Source: Lachnospiraceae bacterium | Lineage (GTDB): Bacteria; Bacillota; Clostridia; Lachnospirales; Lachnospiraceae | Reading direction: 5' to 3' | DNA: 64,000 nt | Assembly (NCBI GenBank): GCA_009779895.1 | Contig: WRBB01000001.1 | Span: forward strand, 221,988 to 285,987 | In this document: piece by piece, positions 54,518-63,911 of the stretch | Layout of the letters: each line of letters begins with the position of its first letter | Position numbering within the stretch: position 1 is the first letter of the stretch | Translations under genes and position numbers: made by a program | Notes under the pieces: model-generated | What the model saw: the letters and a program-made list of their open reading frames with translations, nothing else | Told to the model about the DNA's origin: nothing | The model's database searches: none

Positions 54518-55231
54518 ATGGATTTGTTATCTATCGAACAGGAATTAAAGAGGAATTCTTATCCGGGGCGTGGCATTGTGATTGGCAAGAGTCCGGATGG
54601 CAAAAAGGCGATTACAGCATATTTTATTATGGGGCGCAGTGAAAATAGTCGTAATCGTATCTTTGTTGAAGAGGGGCATGGGATTCGTACAGAGGCTTTT
54701 GACCCATCTAAGCTAACGGATCCGAGTTTGATTATATATGCTCCGGTACGGGTTTTGGGCAATAAAATCATTGTGACAAACGGTGATCAGACGGATACGA
54801 TTTATGAGGGTATGGACAAGCAGTTGACTTTTGAGCAGTCTTTACGTAGCCGTACTTATGAGCCGGATGAGCCAAATTATACACCACGTATCTCAGGCAT
54901 TTTGCATGTAGAAAAAAGTAGTTTTAATTTCGCGATGTCTATTTTGAAAAGCGATAACGGCAATCCGGATTCAGTCAATCGTTTCACTTATGCTTATGAA
55001 ACACCAATAGCGGGTGAGGGGCGGTTTATTCATACTTATATGGAAGATGGTAATCCTTTGCCTAGTTTTGAGGGTGAGCCAAAGCGAATTGGCATGAAAG
55101 ATGATATCATTGCTTTTGCTAATATGTTGTGGGATAGTTTGCATGAGGAAAATAAAGTGTCTCTTTTTGTTCGTTATATTGATATTGAAACAGGTTGTAT
55201 AGAAACAAAGATTTTGAATAAAAATCAGTAG
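54518..55231 (+). CDS. IMP cyclohydrolase, PurO-like
   Basis: 237 residues of the PurO/IMP_cyclohyd family, which closes the ring of FAICAR to IMP in archaea and some Clostridia. NSYPGRGIVIGKSPDGK near 12-28 and AYFIMGRSENSRNRIF near 33-48 are typical. The usual bacterial enzyme is the N-terminal half of bifunctional PurH, which is not present here. The ATG at 54518 follows CAAGGAG; the frame at 54461 overlaps the promoter. 17 bp upstream of the AICAR formyltransferase, with which it makes up the last two steps of purine synthesis. Confidence 0.85.
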   Translation: MDLLSIEQELKRNSYPGRGIVIGKSPDGKKAITAYFIMGRSENSRNRIFVEEGHGIRTEAFDPSKLTDPSLIIYAPVRVLGNKIIVTNGDQTDTIYEGMDKQLTFEQSLRSRTYEPDEPNYTPRISGILHVEKSSFNFAMSILKSDNGNPDSVNRFTYAYETPIAGEGRFIHTYMEDGNPLPSFEGEPKRIGMKDDIIAFANMLWDSLHEENKVSLFVRYIDIETGCIETKILNKNQ

Positions 55232-55248
55232 ATTGGAGATAAGGTAAA

Positions 55249-56427
55249 ATGAATGAATTAGAGTTAAAATACGGTTGTAATCCAAATCAAAAACCATCTC
55301 GTATTTATATGCGAGACGGCAGCGATCTGCCGATTCGGGTATTGTCTGGGAAGCCTGGTTATATCAATTTTTTAGATGCTTTTAATGGTTGGTTGTTGGT
55401 GTCTGAATTGAAAAAAGCGACGGGCTTACCGGCAGCTACATCTTTCAAACATGTATCACCTGCCGGAGCTGCGGTAGGTTTGCCTCTTAGTGATGCCTTG
55501 GCGAAAGTATATTGGGTGGATGATTTGGGCGAATTATCACCGTTGGCTTTTGCTTATGCAAGGGCGAGAGGAGCGGACCGGATGTCTTCTTTTGGTGATT
55601 TTATTGCTTTGTCTGATGTATGTGATGTAAGTACGGCGAAGTTAATCAAGCGTGAGGTTTCGGATGGAGTGCTTGCGCCCGGATATGAACCAGAGGCTTT
55701 AAAGATATTAAAAGAAAAGAAGAAAGGCAATTATAATGTGATTCAAATAGATGCAAATTATGTACCGAATCCCATTGAGCAAAAGGATATTTTTGGTATT
55801 ACCTTTGAACAAGGGCGTAATGAACTGAAAATAGAGGGGACATTTTTTGATGATATCGTGACAGAAAATACAGATTTAAGTGAAAGTGCAAAAATTGATT
55901 TGGCCATTGCGATGATTACTTTGAAATATACCCAATCAAATTCTGTATGTTATACAAAAGATGGTCAGGCGATTGGTATTGGAGCGGGTCAACAATCTCG
56001 TATTCATTGCACCCGATTGGCAGGACAAAAGGCTGATAACTGGTGGTTGCGTCAAGCACCGAAAGTATTGGAGCTAGATTTTAAAGATGGCATTGGCAGA
56101 GCGGATCGAGACAATGCGATTGATTTATATATTGGTGAAGAGTACGAGGATTTATTGACAGAAGGAATTTGGCAAAACATTTTTGTTACGAAGCCGGAGG
56201 TTTTTTCAAGGGAAGAAAAGCGTGCTTGGATTGCGACGCTATCGGGTGTATCTTTGGGTTCTGATGCATTTTTCCCCTTTGGTGATAATATTGAACGGGC
56301 GCATAAAAGCGGGGTAAAATTTGTCGCACAGCCGGGTGGTTCTGTTCGAGATGACAATGTAATTGAAGCTTGTAATAAATATAATATGGTGATGGCTTTT
56401 ACGGGAATACGTTTGTTCCATCATTAA
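55249..56427 (+). CDS. AICAR formyltransferase, stand-alone PurH C-terminal type
   Basis: 392 residues matching the formyltransferase half of PurH: KYGCNPNQKPSRIY near 8, SFKHVSPAGAAVG with the catalytic Lys-His near 66, GIGAGQQSRIHCTRLA near 245, FFPFGDNIERA near 343 and the end AFTGIRLFHH. It transfers formyl from 10-formyltetrahydrofolate to AICAR. The IMP cyclohydrolase domain is missing and is replaced by the preceding PurO-like gene. GGAGATAAGG precedes the ATG. Confidence 0.9.
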   Translation: MNELELKYGCNPNQKPSRIYMRDGSDLPIRVLSGKPGYINFLDAFNGWLLVSELKKATGLPAATSFKHVSPAGAAVGLPLSDALAKVYWVDDLGELSPLAFAYARARGADRMSSFGDFIALSDVCDVSTAKLIKREVSDGVLAPGYEPEALKILKEKKKGNYNVIQIDANYVPNPIEQKDIFGITFEQGRNELKIEGTFFDDIVTENTDLSESAKIDLAIAMITLKYTQSNSVCYTKDGQAIGIGAGQQSRIHCTRLAGQKADNWWLRQAPKVLELDFKDGIGRADRDNAIDLYIGEEYEDLLTEGIWQNIFVTKPEVFSREEKRAWIATLSGVSLGSDAFFPFGDNIERAHKSGVKFVAQPGGSVRDDNVIEACNKYNMVMAFTGIRLFHH

Positions 56428-56438
56428 AGGATGTTATA

Positions 56439-56885
56439 ATGACAATAGAAACATATTCACCTGAGGAAACCTTTGCGCTTGGGGAAAAACTTGGCGCAAA
56501 AGCAAGACGAAGTCAAGTGTTTGCCCTGCTAGGTGATTTGGGGGTAGGGAAAACATTATTTGCACAGGGTTTTGCAAAAGGTTTCGGAATACAAGATATT
56601 ATTAGTAGTCCAACGTTTACTATTATTCAAGAATATCAAGAGGGACATTTGCCTTTTTATCATTTTGATGTATATCGTATTGGGGATGTTGCGGAACTGG
56701 AAGAGATTGGTTTTGAGGAATATGTCTATGGGGACGGTGTGGTTTTGGTTGAATGGGCGAATTTAATATTGGAGGCTATGCCGCAAGTGTATACAGAGAT
56801 AACGATAATCAAAGATGTAAGCCAAGGGTTTGATTATCGTAAAATTGTGATACAAGAAATAAATGAAACAGGGGTAAAGCCATGA
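56439..56885 (+). CDS. tsaE: tRNA threonylcarbamoyladenosine ATPase TsaE
   Basis: 148 residues. Walker A GDLGVGKT (32-39), SSPTFTIIQEY near 59 and YHFDVYRIGD near 75 are diagnostic. ATPase that resets the TsaB-TsaD complex in t6A synthesis on ANN-decoding tRNAs. Its end overlaps the tsaB-rimI start by 4 bp. Confidence 0.96.
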   Translation: MTIETYSPEETFALGEKLGAKARRSQVFALLGDLGVGKTLFAQGFAKGFGIQDIISSPTFTIIQEYQEGHLPFYHFDVYRIGDVAELEEIGFEEYVYGDGVVLVEWANLILEAMPQVYTEITIIKDVSQGFDYRKIVIQEINETGVKP

Positions 56886-58054
56886 AAATCTTAGCAATTG
56901 ACAGTTCCGGTTTGACTGCGACGGTGGCTGTGGTAGATGAAGCAGTTGTGATGGCTTCCTATACAATAAATTACCCGCATGGATATGGTGGTAAAAAAAC
57001 ACATTCGCAAGTTTTGTTGCCTATGATTGCAGAGATTGCTAAAACGAGCGGCTTGGAGTTAGATTCTATTGATGGAATTGCTGTTTCCGGTGGTCCCGGT
57101 TCTTTTACGGGTTTGCGGATTGGATCGGCAACGGCTAAGGGCTTGGGATTAGCACTCAATAAGCCTTTGATTCATGTGCCTACTTTGGAGGCACAAGCTT
57201 ATCAGATATATGGTTATGGAGGCGTTATTTGCCCGATTATGGATGCCAGACGTGATCAGGTTTATACGGGTTTGTATACCTTTCGGCAAGATGCAAAGCA
57301 AATTGTTTTTGAAGTGATGCGAGAGCAGACAGCTTTGGCAATTGTTGATTTGATTCATTTGTTAAATGAAATAGGGGAGCCGGTATTATTTTTAGGTGAT
57401 GGCGTTCCTGTTCATAAGGAGCAGTTAGAGAAAGAGCTAGAGGTAGCTGTTTCTTATGCTCCGGTATTTTTGAATCGACAAAATGCGGCGGCGGTAGGTG
57501 CTTTGGGGATGGAATACTTCAAAAAGGGAAAGATAGAGACGGCAGCCCAACATGCGCCTGATTATTTAAGAGTATCACAAGCTGAGCGAGAGCGTAGTAA
57601 ATTGGTTGATTTGGCTCGGGTTGAGATGCAAGAAATGAAAAATGAAGATTTGTCAGTGATTGCTGATTTGGAAAAAAATATATTTCCGGATGGGTGGAAT
57701 ATCAATGGCATTGCAAAATTTTTTGCCCAACCTCATGTTCTGTCATTGACAGCAAAGAAAGCTGGGCAGATGATCGCTTATGTTTTTGTGGCCGTTATGG
57801 GTGAAGAGGCGGAAGTGTTGCATTTGGCTGTGATTCAGTCCATGCGCCATCAAGGTGTTGCCAATCGTCTTATGACAAAAGTGGTAACGCTTTGTCGAGA
57901 AAAAGGGGTTAAAAAGCTCTTTTTGGAAGTGCGTGAGAGCAATGAAAAAGCACGGAGATTCTATGAAAAATATCGTTTTGTGCAAGATGGCAAGCGAAAG
58001 GATTATTATGATGAACCAAAAGAAGATGCGGTTTTGATGCACTTGGATATTTGA
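56882..58054 (+). CDS. tsaB: TsaB-RimI fusion protein
   Basis: 390 residues in two domains. 1 to about 235: TsaB, the t6A scaffold partner of TsaD (MKILAIDSSGLTATVAVV, SGGPGSFTGLRIG, DARRDQVYTGLY). About 245-390: a GNAT acetyltransferase of the RimI type, with acetyl-CoA loop QSMRHQGVANRLM and EVRESNEKARRFYEKYRF; RimI acetylates the N-terminus of S18. The genes are separate neighbours in most bacteria. No stop or frameshift lies between them. It overlaps tsaE and is followed by the RNase Z-like gene. Confidence 0.93.
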   Translation: MKILAIDSSGLTATVAVVDEAVVMASYTINYPHGYGGKKTHSQVLLPMIAEIAKTSGLELDSIDGIAVSGGPGSFTGLRIGSATAKGLGLALNKPLIHVPTLEAQAYQIYGYGGVICPIMDARRDQVYTGLYTFRQDAKQIVFEVMREQTALAIVDLIHLLNEIGEPVLFLGDGVPVHKEQLEKELEVAVSYAPVFLNRQNAAAVGALGMEYFKKGKIETAAQHAPDYLRVSQAERERSKLVDLARVEMQEMKNEDLSVIADLEKNIFPDGWNINGIAKFFAQPHVLSLTAKKAGQMIAYVFVAVMGEEAEVLHLAVIQSMRHQGVANRLMTKVVTLCREKGVKKLFLEVRESNEKARRFYEKYRFVQDGKRKDYYDEPKEDAVLMHLDI

Positions 58055-58081
58055 AAAGACTTTGTTTGAGAGGATAGAGAT

Positions 58082-58993
58082 ATGTTAGATGTATGTTTGC
58101 TGGGTACAGGTGGTATGATGCCTTTGCCATATCGTTGGTTGACGGCTTTGATGACCCGTTTTAATGGAAGTAGTTTGCTGATTGACTGCGGAGAAGGTAC
58201 GCAGATTGCGATAAAAGAGAAAGGTTGGAGTTTTAAGCCTATTGATGTGATATGTTTTACTCATTTTCATGGGGACCATATTAGTGGTTTGCCGGGTTTA
58301 TTATTGACTATGGGGAATGCGGATAGGACAGAATCTTTGACTTTGATTGGACCAAAGGGCTTGGAACGTGTCGTAAATTCTTTGCGGGTGATTGCGCCTG
58401 AGTTGCCTTTTACGATTTTATTCCGTGAAATCAATGGTTCAGAAGAGGTGTTTGAATTTGAGGGATATCGTTTGAAAGCTTTTCAGGTAAATCACAATAT
58501 TCTCTGTTATGGTTATAGTTTGGAGATAGATAGAGCCGGGAAATTTGATCCGGAGCGAGCAAAAGCACAGGAGATTCCGCAAATGTATTGGCGGGACTTG
58601 CAAAAAGGTGAAATCGTCGCAACCCAACAAGGCACATGGACCCCTGATATGGTTTTAGGGGCACCTAGAAAAGGGCTTAAAATTGCTTATGTTACGGATA
58701 CAAGACCAACGAAGTCTATTGTGGATAATGCAAAAGATGCGGATTTATTTGTTTGTGAAGGTATGTATGGCGAGCCGGATAAATTAGATAAGGCTAAGGG
58801 TTATAAGCATATGACGTTTTATGAAGCGGCAGAGTTGGCGAAAGCGGCAGAGGTAAAGAAATTGTGGCTGACTCATTATAGCCCGTCCTTGATTAAACCG
58901 GGGGAGTTTATGGGGGATGTACAAAAGATATTTCCCTATGCCAAAGCCGGGAAAGATAGAATGTCAATAGAACTTCGATTTGAGGGAGCATAA
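58082..58993 (+). CDS. rnz: RNase Z-like metallo-beta-lactamase
   Basis: 303 residues with the metal site HFHGDH (His61, His63, Asp65, His66), a later His in the FQVNHN strand, DTRPTK and the C-terminal LTHYSPS. RNase Z removes 3' trailers from tRNA precursors lacking CCA. It lies between tsaB-rimI and tsaD, an arrangement linking tRNA processing and modification. The usual flexible arm is short, so another hydrolase role cannot be excluded. Confidence 0.87.
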   Translation: MLDVCLLGTGGMMPLPYRWLTALMTRFNGSSLLIDCGEGTQIAIKEKGWSFKPIDVICFTHFHGDHISGLPGLLLTMGNADRTESLTLIGPKGLERVVNSLRVIAPELPFTILFREINGSEEVFEFEGYRLKAFQVNHNILCYGYSLEIDRAGKFDPERAKAQEIPQMYWRDLQKGEIVATQQGTWTPDMVLGAPRKGLKIAYVTDTRPTKSIVDNAKDADLFVCEGMYGEPDKLDKAKGYKHMTFYEAAELAKAAEVKKLWLTHYSPSLIKPGEFMGDVQKIFPYAKAGKDRMSIELRFEGA

Positions 58994-60004
58994 ATGAATA
59001 TTCTTGCAATAGAAACCTCTTGTGATGAAACGGCAGCGGCCGTTGTCTGTGATGGTAGAGAAATCAAATCAAATATTATATCTTCTCAAATTGATTTGCA
59101 TAAATTGTATGGGGGCGTGGTGCCTGAGATTGCTTCCCGTAAGCATATTGAGAAAATAAATCCGGTTATTACGGAGGCTTTGGAAACGGCAGATGTTACC
59201 TTAGATGAGATAGATGCAATTGCTGTGACTTATGGCCCCGGTTTGGTTGGGGCTTTGTTGGTGGGTGTGGCAGCTGCCAAAGCAATTGCTTTTGCGAAAG
59301 GATTGCCTTTGATTGGTGTGCATCATATTGAGGGACATATTTGTGCTAATTTTATAGAGTATCAGTCGTTAAAGCCCCCTTTTATTTCTTTGGTTGTTTC
59401 AGGTGGACATAGCCATTTGGTTCTGGTTAAAGATATTGGTGTGTATGAAATTTTGGGACGAACCCGTGATGATGCGGTAGGTGAGGCCTATGACAAAGTG
59501 GCTCGGACAATAGGATTGGGTTATCCCGGTGGTCCGAAAATGGATGCCTTGGCAAAGGAAGGAAATTCAGAAGCCATTATTTTTCCAAAGGCTCGTGTGG
59601 CAGATGCACCTTTGGACTTTAGTTTTAGTGGTCTGAAGTCTGCGGTGTTAAATTATGTAAATGGGTGTCAAATGAAAGGCGTTGTTTATAATCCTGCTGA
59701 CGTGGCGGCTTCTTTTCAAAAGGCAGTGGTTGATGTGCTGGTGGAGCATACGATGAAAGCTTTGGAAAGTTGCCAAATGGATAAATTGGTTTTGGCGGGA
59801 GGTGTTGCTGCAAATACAAAGCTACGTGCGGTTATGAAAAAAGCATGTGCAGAAAATGGTATTGCGTTTTATTTTCCGTCTCCGATTTATTGCACAGACA
59901 ATGCAGCGATGATAGGTGTCGCTGCTTATTATGAATATTTGGCCGGAAATCAGGCAAACCTTGATTTAAACGCTATACCAAATCTGAAATTGGGTCAGCG
60001 ATAA
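58994..60004 (+). CDS. tsaD: tRNA threonylcarbamoyladenosine transferase TsaD
   Basis: 336 residues of the Kae1/Qri7 family. [10 protein letters not shown] near 7, the metal-binding His111 and His115 (HHIEGH), VSGGHSHL near 133 and [10 protein letters not shown] near 269. It transfers threonylcarbamoyl to A37. It starts directly after the RNase Z stop. Together with tsaE and tsaB all t6A genes except tsaC are here. Confidence 0.97.
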   Translation: MNILAIETSCDETAAAVVCDGREIKSNIISSQIDLHKLYGGVVPEIASRKHIEKINPVITEALETADVTLDEIDAIAVTYGPGLVGALLVGVAAAKAIAFAKGLPLIGVHHIEGHICANFIEYQSLKPPFISLVVSGGHSHLVLVKDIGVYEILGRTRDDAVGEAYDKVARTIGLGYPGGPKMDALAKEGNSEAIIFPKARVADAPLDFSFSGLKSAVLNYVNGCQMKGVVYNPADVAASFQKAVVDVLVEHTMKALESCQMDKLVLAGGVAANTKLRAVMKKACAENGIAFYFPSPIYCTDNAAMIGVAAYYEYLAGNQANLDLNAIPNLKLGQR

Positions 60005-60092
60005 TAGAATGTAAAACAATGTTACATATGTCACTGGTCATTTTTTTGCTTTTGTGATAAAATTATAGCAATGAGGAAAGGATTGACGAGCG

Positions 60093-61313
60093 ATGGAAAT
60101 AATTTATAGTGATAATCAGAACAATGGTTTAGAGAAGAAAAAGAGAAAAAAGAATGTGAAAGGTGCCTTTTTATACCCGGATGAAGCAAAAACCTATTTA
60201 TCCAAATCAAAAAAGTTATATAGTTTGATTGGCATTGCGGTATGGATGATTATAACCGGTGTAGGTTTTGTTCCATTGCTGGGTACGGTGGGTGTCTTTT
60301 TTATGTTTTTTATGTTGGCGATAGCCGTGCCTATGATTATATTTGGTGGTAATCAGGTAGGTGATTATGAAGAGTTGGATGGTACTCCGATTTATTTGGA
60401 TACGCAAACATATGCAGAGATTGAGGCGCAGAGATTGGCGTTAAAGCCACGTTTTTCTTTGGGAATTGCAGCCGGTGTAGGTTCTATTCTTTTGGCGGTA
60501 GGTGCGATGTCTGCCTTTGGTATGAACCCGGGTCTCTTTTTATTTGCAGTAGGTTTTGCGGTGTTTTTGTTTATTAAATCCGGCGGAGATTGGTCTATTT
60601 ATGATTTTTTGTTGGGCAAAGGTGATTATGAATATAGGAAGAAGCGGATGCAATTGGAAGATACGGCGTTGGTAGCTTTGACCCAGCAAAATTATGATGG
60701 CATGCGAATTGAAAATAAGGAAGTAGGTAGTTTTGGACGCTTTGAGGAGAAAGTTTTGCAAGGAGAGGATAAACTTGCAGAGCCTGCGAAAAATGTATTT
60801 GCTACGCCTCGGCCATTGCCGTTAACACCTGTGAATACAGGGGATTCGGTGCATGTTGATGGTACGTTTGATCAGATATTAAAACAAGGCAATGCTTTTA
60901 TTTCTGCGCTGAACCATGTGAAATATGGGATTATGAATCGTGAGATGGTAGAGAATACAGATGAAATCATTACGATTACCAATAAAATTTTGTATCGTTT
61001 GAAAGAAGATCCGAAATTGATTGATTCGGAGCGGCGTTTTTTTGATTACTTTGTGCCAACGACAGAAAAATTGATTACTTCTTATGCTAGTATGGAGCTC
61101 CAAGGGGTTTCCGGTGAAAATATCAAAGGTACGATGACAAAAATAGAAAAGGCCGTTGCTGACTTGACGGTTGCTTATAAAGCTCAGCTTGATAAGTTGT
61201 ACTATGATACTTCTATTGATTTGGAAGCGGAGATATCAGCGTTGGAGGTGATGCTGAAAAAAGACGGGTTGTTTTCTGATGGGGAGAATGATATCCGTAG
61301 TTTCTTGAATTAA
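60093..61313 (+). CDS. XpaC-like membrane protein
   Basis: 406 residues. Two pairs of hydrophobic segments (about 42-85 and 127-167) and a C-terminal helical domain (about 250-400) with a pattern like the XpaC / 5-bromo-4-chloroindolyl phosphate hydrolysis family: YFVPTTEKLITSY, then LEAEISALEVMLKKDGL. A Lys-rich N-terminus precedes the membrane part. Members are found beside TelA-type toxic-anion-resistance proteins and have no proven enzymatic role. None is seen here. Assignment is by pattern only. Confidence 0.6.
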   Translation: MEIIYSDNQNNGLEKKKRKKNVKGAFLYPDEAKTYLSKSKKLYSLIGIAVWMIITGVGFVPLLGTVGVFFMFFMLAIAVPMIIFGGNQVGDYEELDGTPIYLDTQTYAEIEAQRLALKPRFSLGIAAGVGSILLAVGAMSAFGMNPGLFLFAVGFAVFLFIKSGGDWSIYDFLLGKGDYEYRKKRMQLEDTALVALTQQNYDGMRIENKEVGSFGRFEEKVLQGEDKLAEPAKNVFATPRPLPLTPVNTGDSVHVDGTFDQILKQGNAFISALNHVKYGIMNREMVENTDEIITITNKILYRLKEDPKLIDSERRFFDYFVPTTEKLITSYASMELQGVSGENIKGTMTKIEKAVADLTVAYKAQLDKLYYDTSIDLEAEISALEVMLKKDGLFSDGENDIRSFLN

Positions 61314-61318
61314 AACAA

Positions 61319-61351
61319 ACAAAAAATAGCCAATGAATGGCTATTTTTTGT
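61319..61351. terminator. Bidirectional terminator
   Basis: A perfect 14-bp stem (61319-61332 with 61338-61351) with A- and T-runs in its arms, between convergent genes; functional for both strands. Confidence 0.85.
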
Positions 61352-61390
61352 AAATATGTGTATATTCGTGATGTGTGAATTATGATTATT

Positions 61391-62593
61391 TTAAAAAGAG
61401 TCTAAATAAATAGCTTCTACAATTTTTTTGTCACAAGTCACAGGCGCACAGCCAAGAAGTCCGGCAAGTCCTGGTGTTTCAAAGGCCAATCTTACAAGTT
61501 CAGGTACATCGTCTTTTGTGAAACCAATATCAGTCAGAGTTTCTTTAATGCCAACGGTTCCAAGCCAAGCACGCATACCATTGGCGGCTTTTTCGGCATC
61601 AGCAGCATCGGCTGTAAGATCGGGTACAACCGGCGCTAAAAGATCTGCTAAGATTGTGCTTGTAGCAGGATAAATCACCTTGATAATAGCCGGTAAAAGA
61701 ACAGCAAGGCCTAGACCATGAGCCAATTCAGGTTTAATACCACTAAGTGGATGTTCAAGAGCGTGTGTATAGTGTAATAATCCGTTGTCAAAGCTAGTTC
61801 CTGCAATCATAGCGGCATAAGTAAGGAAGTAGCGAGCTTCTAAGTCATTTGGATTTTCTAAAACGATAGGTAAGTATTTTGCGATTAACGTAATAACTTC
61901 GTTGCCCAAAGTGATAGAAAATGGATTGTTTAATACTGTAGTTGCTGCTTCCACAACATGATTCACGGCATCAACGGTAACGTATGTGGTTTGATGCGCC
62001 GGTAAACTAGCCATCAGTGCCGGATCATCTATGGAATAGAATGGATAGATGCAATCATAGGCGATTGCAGGTTTGTAATTTTTTTCAGGAATTGTAACAA
62101 CGGCAAAGCGGTTGGCTTCACTACCTGTACCATGGGTTAGGTTGATTGCTACAAATGGAACGGCTTCTGTTGCGTTAAATTTCATTTCATAAAGTTCTTG
62201 GCATGATTTGTCCGGGTTGGCTAAAAGAATAGCTGCACTTTTTCCGGCATCAATAGGGCTACCACCACCTATGGCAAGCACAGCGTCACAGCCAGCGGCT
62301 TTTGCTTCACTTACAGCTTCGTCAACTTGTTGGGTTTCCGGGTTTGGTTGCACTTTGTTGTATAGGACATATCCAATACCATGTTTATCAAAAGCTTTTG
62401 TTACATAATCCCAAGCACCGGTTTTGGCATAGGCAGCTTTTCCTGTCATAACCAAAACACTTGTTACATTTTTTGCTTTTAGTTCTTCTGCGATAAAGTC
62501 CACTTTTTCGATGGCTCCTACACCGAGAAATACACGAGATCCACAGATGATAGTACTTACATTGTTGATGTTAATTCCTTGTTCCCAAGACAT
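61391..62593 (-). CDS. Iron-containing alcohol dehydrogenase
   Basis: 400 residues of the type III (iron) dehydrogenase family. NAD motif GGGSPIDAGKSAA near 100-112 and the metal-binding His region LLHYTHALEHPLSGIKPELAHG near 266-287 (in pieces). Butanol/ethanol or 1,3-propanediol-type aldehyde reduction is typical. AAGGAGG precedes the ATG. It stands alone between a terminator and its own promoter; substrate undetermined. Confidence 0.92.
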   Translation of the reverse strand: MSWEQGININNVSTIICGSRVFLGVGAIEKVDFIAEELKAKNVTSVLVMTGKAAYAKTGAWDYVTKAFDKHGIGYVLYNKVQPNPETQQVDEAVSEAKAAGCDAVLAIGGGSPIDAGKSAAILLANPDKSCQELYEMKFNATEAVPFVAINLTHGTGSEANRFAVVTIPEKNYKPAIAYDCIYPFYSIDDPALMASLPAHQTTYVTVDAVNHVVEAATTVLNNPFSITLGNEVITLIAKYLPIVLENPNDLEARYFLTYAAMIAGTSFDNGLLHYTHALEHPLSGIKPELAHGLGLAVLLPAIIKVIYPATSTILADLLAPVVPDLTADAADAEKAANGMRAWLGTVGIKETLTDIGFTKDDVPELVRLAFETPGLAGLLGCAPVTCDKKIVEAIYLDSF

Positions 62594-62626
62594 GATAAAT
62601 CCTCCTTAAAATATTTTGATGTTTAT

Positions 62627-62655
62627 AGTGTATCAAATTGTTAAATAAATAACAA
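62627..62655 (-). promoter_or_regulatory. Possible promoter of the iron dehydrogenase
   Basis: On the minus strand TTGTTA (62655-62650), 17-bp spacer, TACACT (62632-62627). Confidence 0.4.
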
Positions 62656-62701
62656 GAAAAACTTCTTTAATTAATAAAATTCTTTGGTTGTTTTTATTTT
62701 G

Positions 62702-63223
62702 TTAGGGCTGAATCGGCATAATATGATAACCTCTTACGATTGCCATATAGAGTGCGCCGGCAATGAGTGTGAAACAGATGAAGTAACCGGCGATTAGAAG
62801 TGGTCTATCTAATTTGTTTGGTTCAGAGAGTTTTGTCCAGCGAAAATGAATTTGAAGTCCAATAAAAGCACCTAAAGTATTTAGTAATATATCTGTGACA
62901 TCACCGTATCCGAGTGCTAGAATGAATTGCAATAACTCAATAATTGTGCTAAAAACAAAAGCAAAAAGTACTAATTTGAATATTTTTGCTTTTGGAAAAA
63001 CCATTCCTAAAAAGAGTCCTAGTGGGATGAAGATGAGCAGATTAAACCAAACTTCCGCACCTTCTAAGGTTTCGTAAAAGGGTATAAAGTTCATGATTCG
63101 AATACTGTCCGGATCCCTGAGGATTGCCATTACCGGCGCAATATCAATGGGATATTTAAACAGGAGAACCCAAACCAATAAAATAAGATAAAAAATTAAT
63201 AAACAACGTGTTGCTTTTATCAC
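62702..63223 (-). CDS. VanZ-family membrane protein
   Basis: 173 residues with about four or five hydrophobic segments. MNFIPFYETLEG near 44, FIPLGLFLGMVFP near 66 and ELLQFILALGYGDVTDILLNTLGAFIG (in pieces) are the VanZ core. GTG start. VanZ proteins are linked to low-level teicoplanin resistance in one case; most homologues are uncharacterised and there are no vancomycin resistance genes nearby. Confidence 0.85.
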   Translation of the reverse strand: MIKATRCLLIFYLILLVWVLLFKYPIDIAPVMAILRDPDSIRIMNFIPFYETLEGAEVWFNLLIFIPLGLFLGMVFPKAKIFKLVLFAFVFSTIIELLQFILALGYGDVTDILLNTLGAFIGLQIHFRWTKLSEPNKLDRPLLIAGYFICFTLIAGALYMAIVRGYHIMPIQP

Positions 63224-63252
63224 TTATAAATACCTCGTGGTGATGATTATTT

Positions 63253-63534
63253 TTAGGAAGAAACGGATAGAATGCATTGATACTCTTTATTTTCTGCGAT
63301 CCATTTTATAGCATAGGGACAGCTTAATACAGCTTTTTTGCCTTGTTTTTTGATTTCTTCACAAGCCATTTTCATCAATTTCCCGGCGATTCCTTGTCCC
63401 CGAAGAGATGGGTCTACAAAAGTGCGATTGATATCGACGAATCCCTCTTTTGTATCCGGATAAGTGATTTCAGCGAGAAGTACCCCGGAGTCGTTTGTGC
63501 TATAAATCCGATTTTTTTCATATTTGAATTCCAT
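63253..63534 (-). CDS. Small GNAT-type N-acetyltransferase
   Basis: 93 residues of the short YjdJ/NATD1 group. Acetyl-CoA motif PSLRGQGIAGKLM near 42-54 and SCPYAIKWI near 71. AGGTAAGT precedes the ATG. Substrate unknown; it may form an operon with the VanZ-like gene 29 bp downstream. Confidence 0.85.
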   Translation of the reverse strand: MEFKYEKNRIYSTNDSGVLLAEITYPDTKEGFVDINRTFVDPSLRGQGIAGKLMKMACEEIKKQGKKAVLSCPYAIKWIAENKEYQCILSVSS

Positions 63535-63634
63535 ACTTACCTCATATATCTAAAATAAAATAACAGGCATCTATTTTATTTTATCAGATAAATCTTGTAA
63601 AGGGAATCATAGGAATAGGTATAAAAGGATTTTG

Positions 63635-63664
63635 TTGACATTTTAAGCGATACTATGATAGAAT
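63635..63664 (+). promoter_or_regulatory. Promoter before the tRNA-Ser region
   Basis: TTGACA (63635-63640), 18-bp spacer, TAGAAT (63659-63664), about 55 bp before the tRNA-like half. It would transcribe both copies. Confidence 0.65.
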
Positions 63665-63718
63665 AAGTCTTGTCGCTGGCTTGCTTTTTAGGAGAAAGTA
63701 GCGTTGAAAAGAATAGTT

Positions 63719-63759
63719 GGAGGGTTAGCGAAGTGGTCATAACGCGGCGGTCTTGAAAA
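63719..63759 (+). pseudogene. Duplicated 5' half of tRNA-Ser(UGA)
   Basis: 41 bases identical to the first 41 of the intact tRNA at 63912, through the anticodon loop, then sequence diverges. What follows has a short stem-loop (CGAGG/CCTCG, about 63806-63822) that resembles a T arm in shape but lacks its conserved loop, and no matching acceptor 3' strand. It cannot form a normal tRNA. Confidence 0.8.
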
Positions 63760-63911
63760 ACTGTTAGATGATTTACGTCTGACAGGCGAAAAGCCCTATG
63801 ATTACGAGGTTTCTATCCTCGACAAACAATTTAATAGCACCAATGTTTGCCCAAGATGTTTGCCCGATTTCCGAGAGAGGAATTTTGGGGTGCAGGGTGA
63901 ACAATCTAACT

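Noticed and set aside
62702..63223. Glycopeptide resistance element
   Set aside because: Only a VanZ-family protein is present; no vanA, vanH, vanX or regulator genes.
63719..63842. Possible complete second tRNA
   Set aside because: The acceptor 3' strand is missing, the anticodon stem has an extra base and the T-loop consensus is absent.
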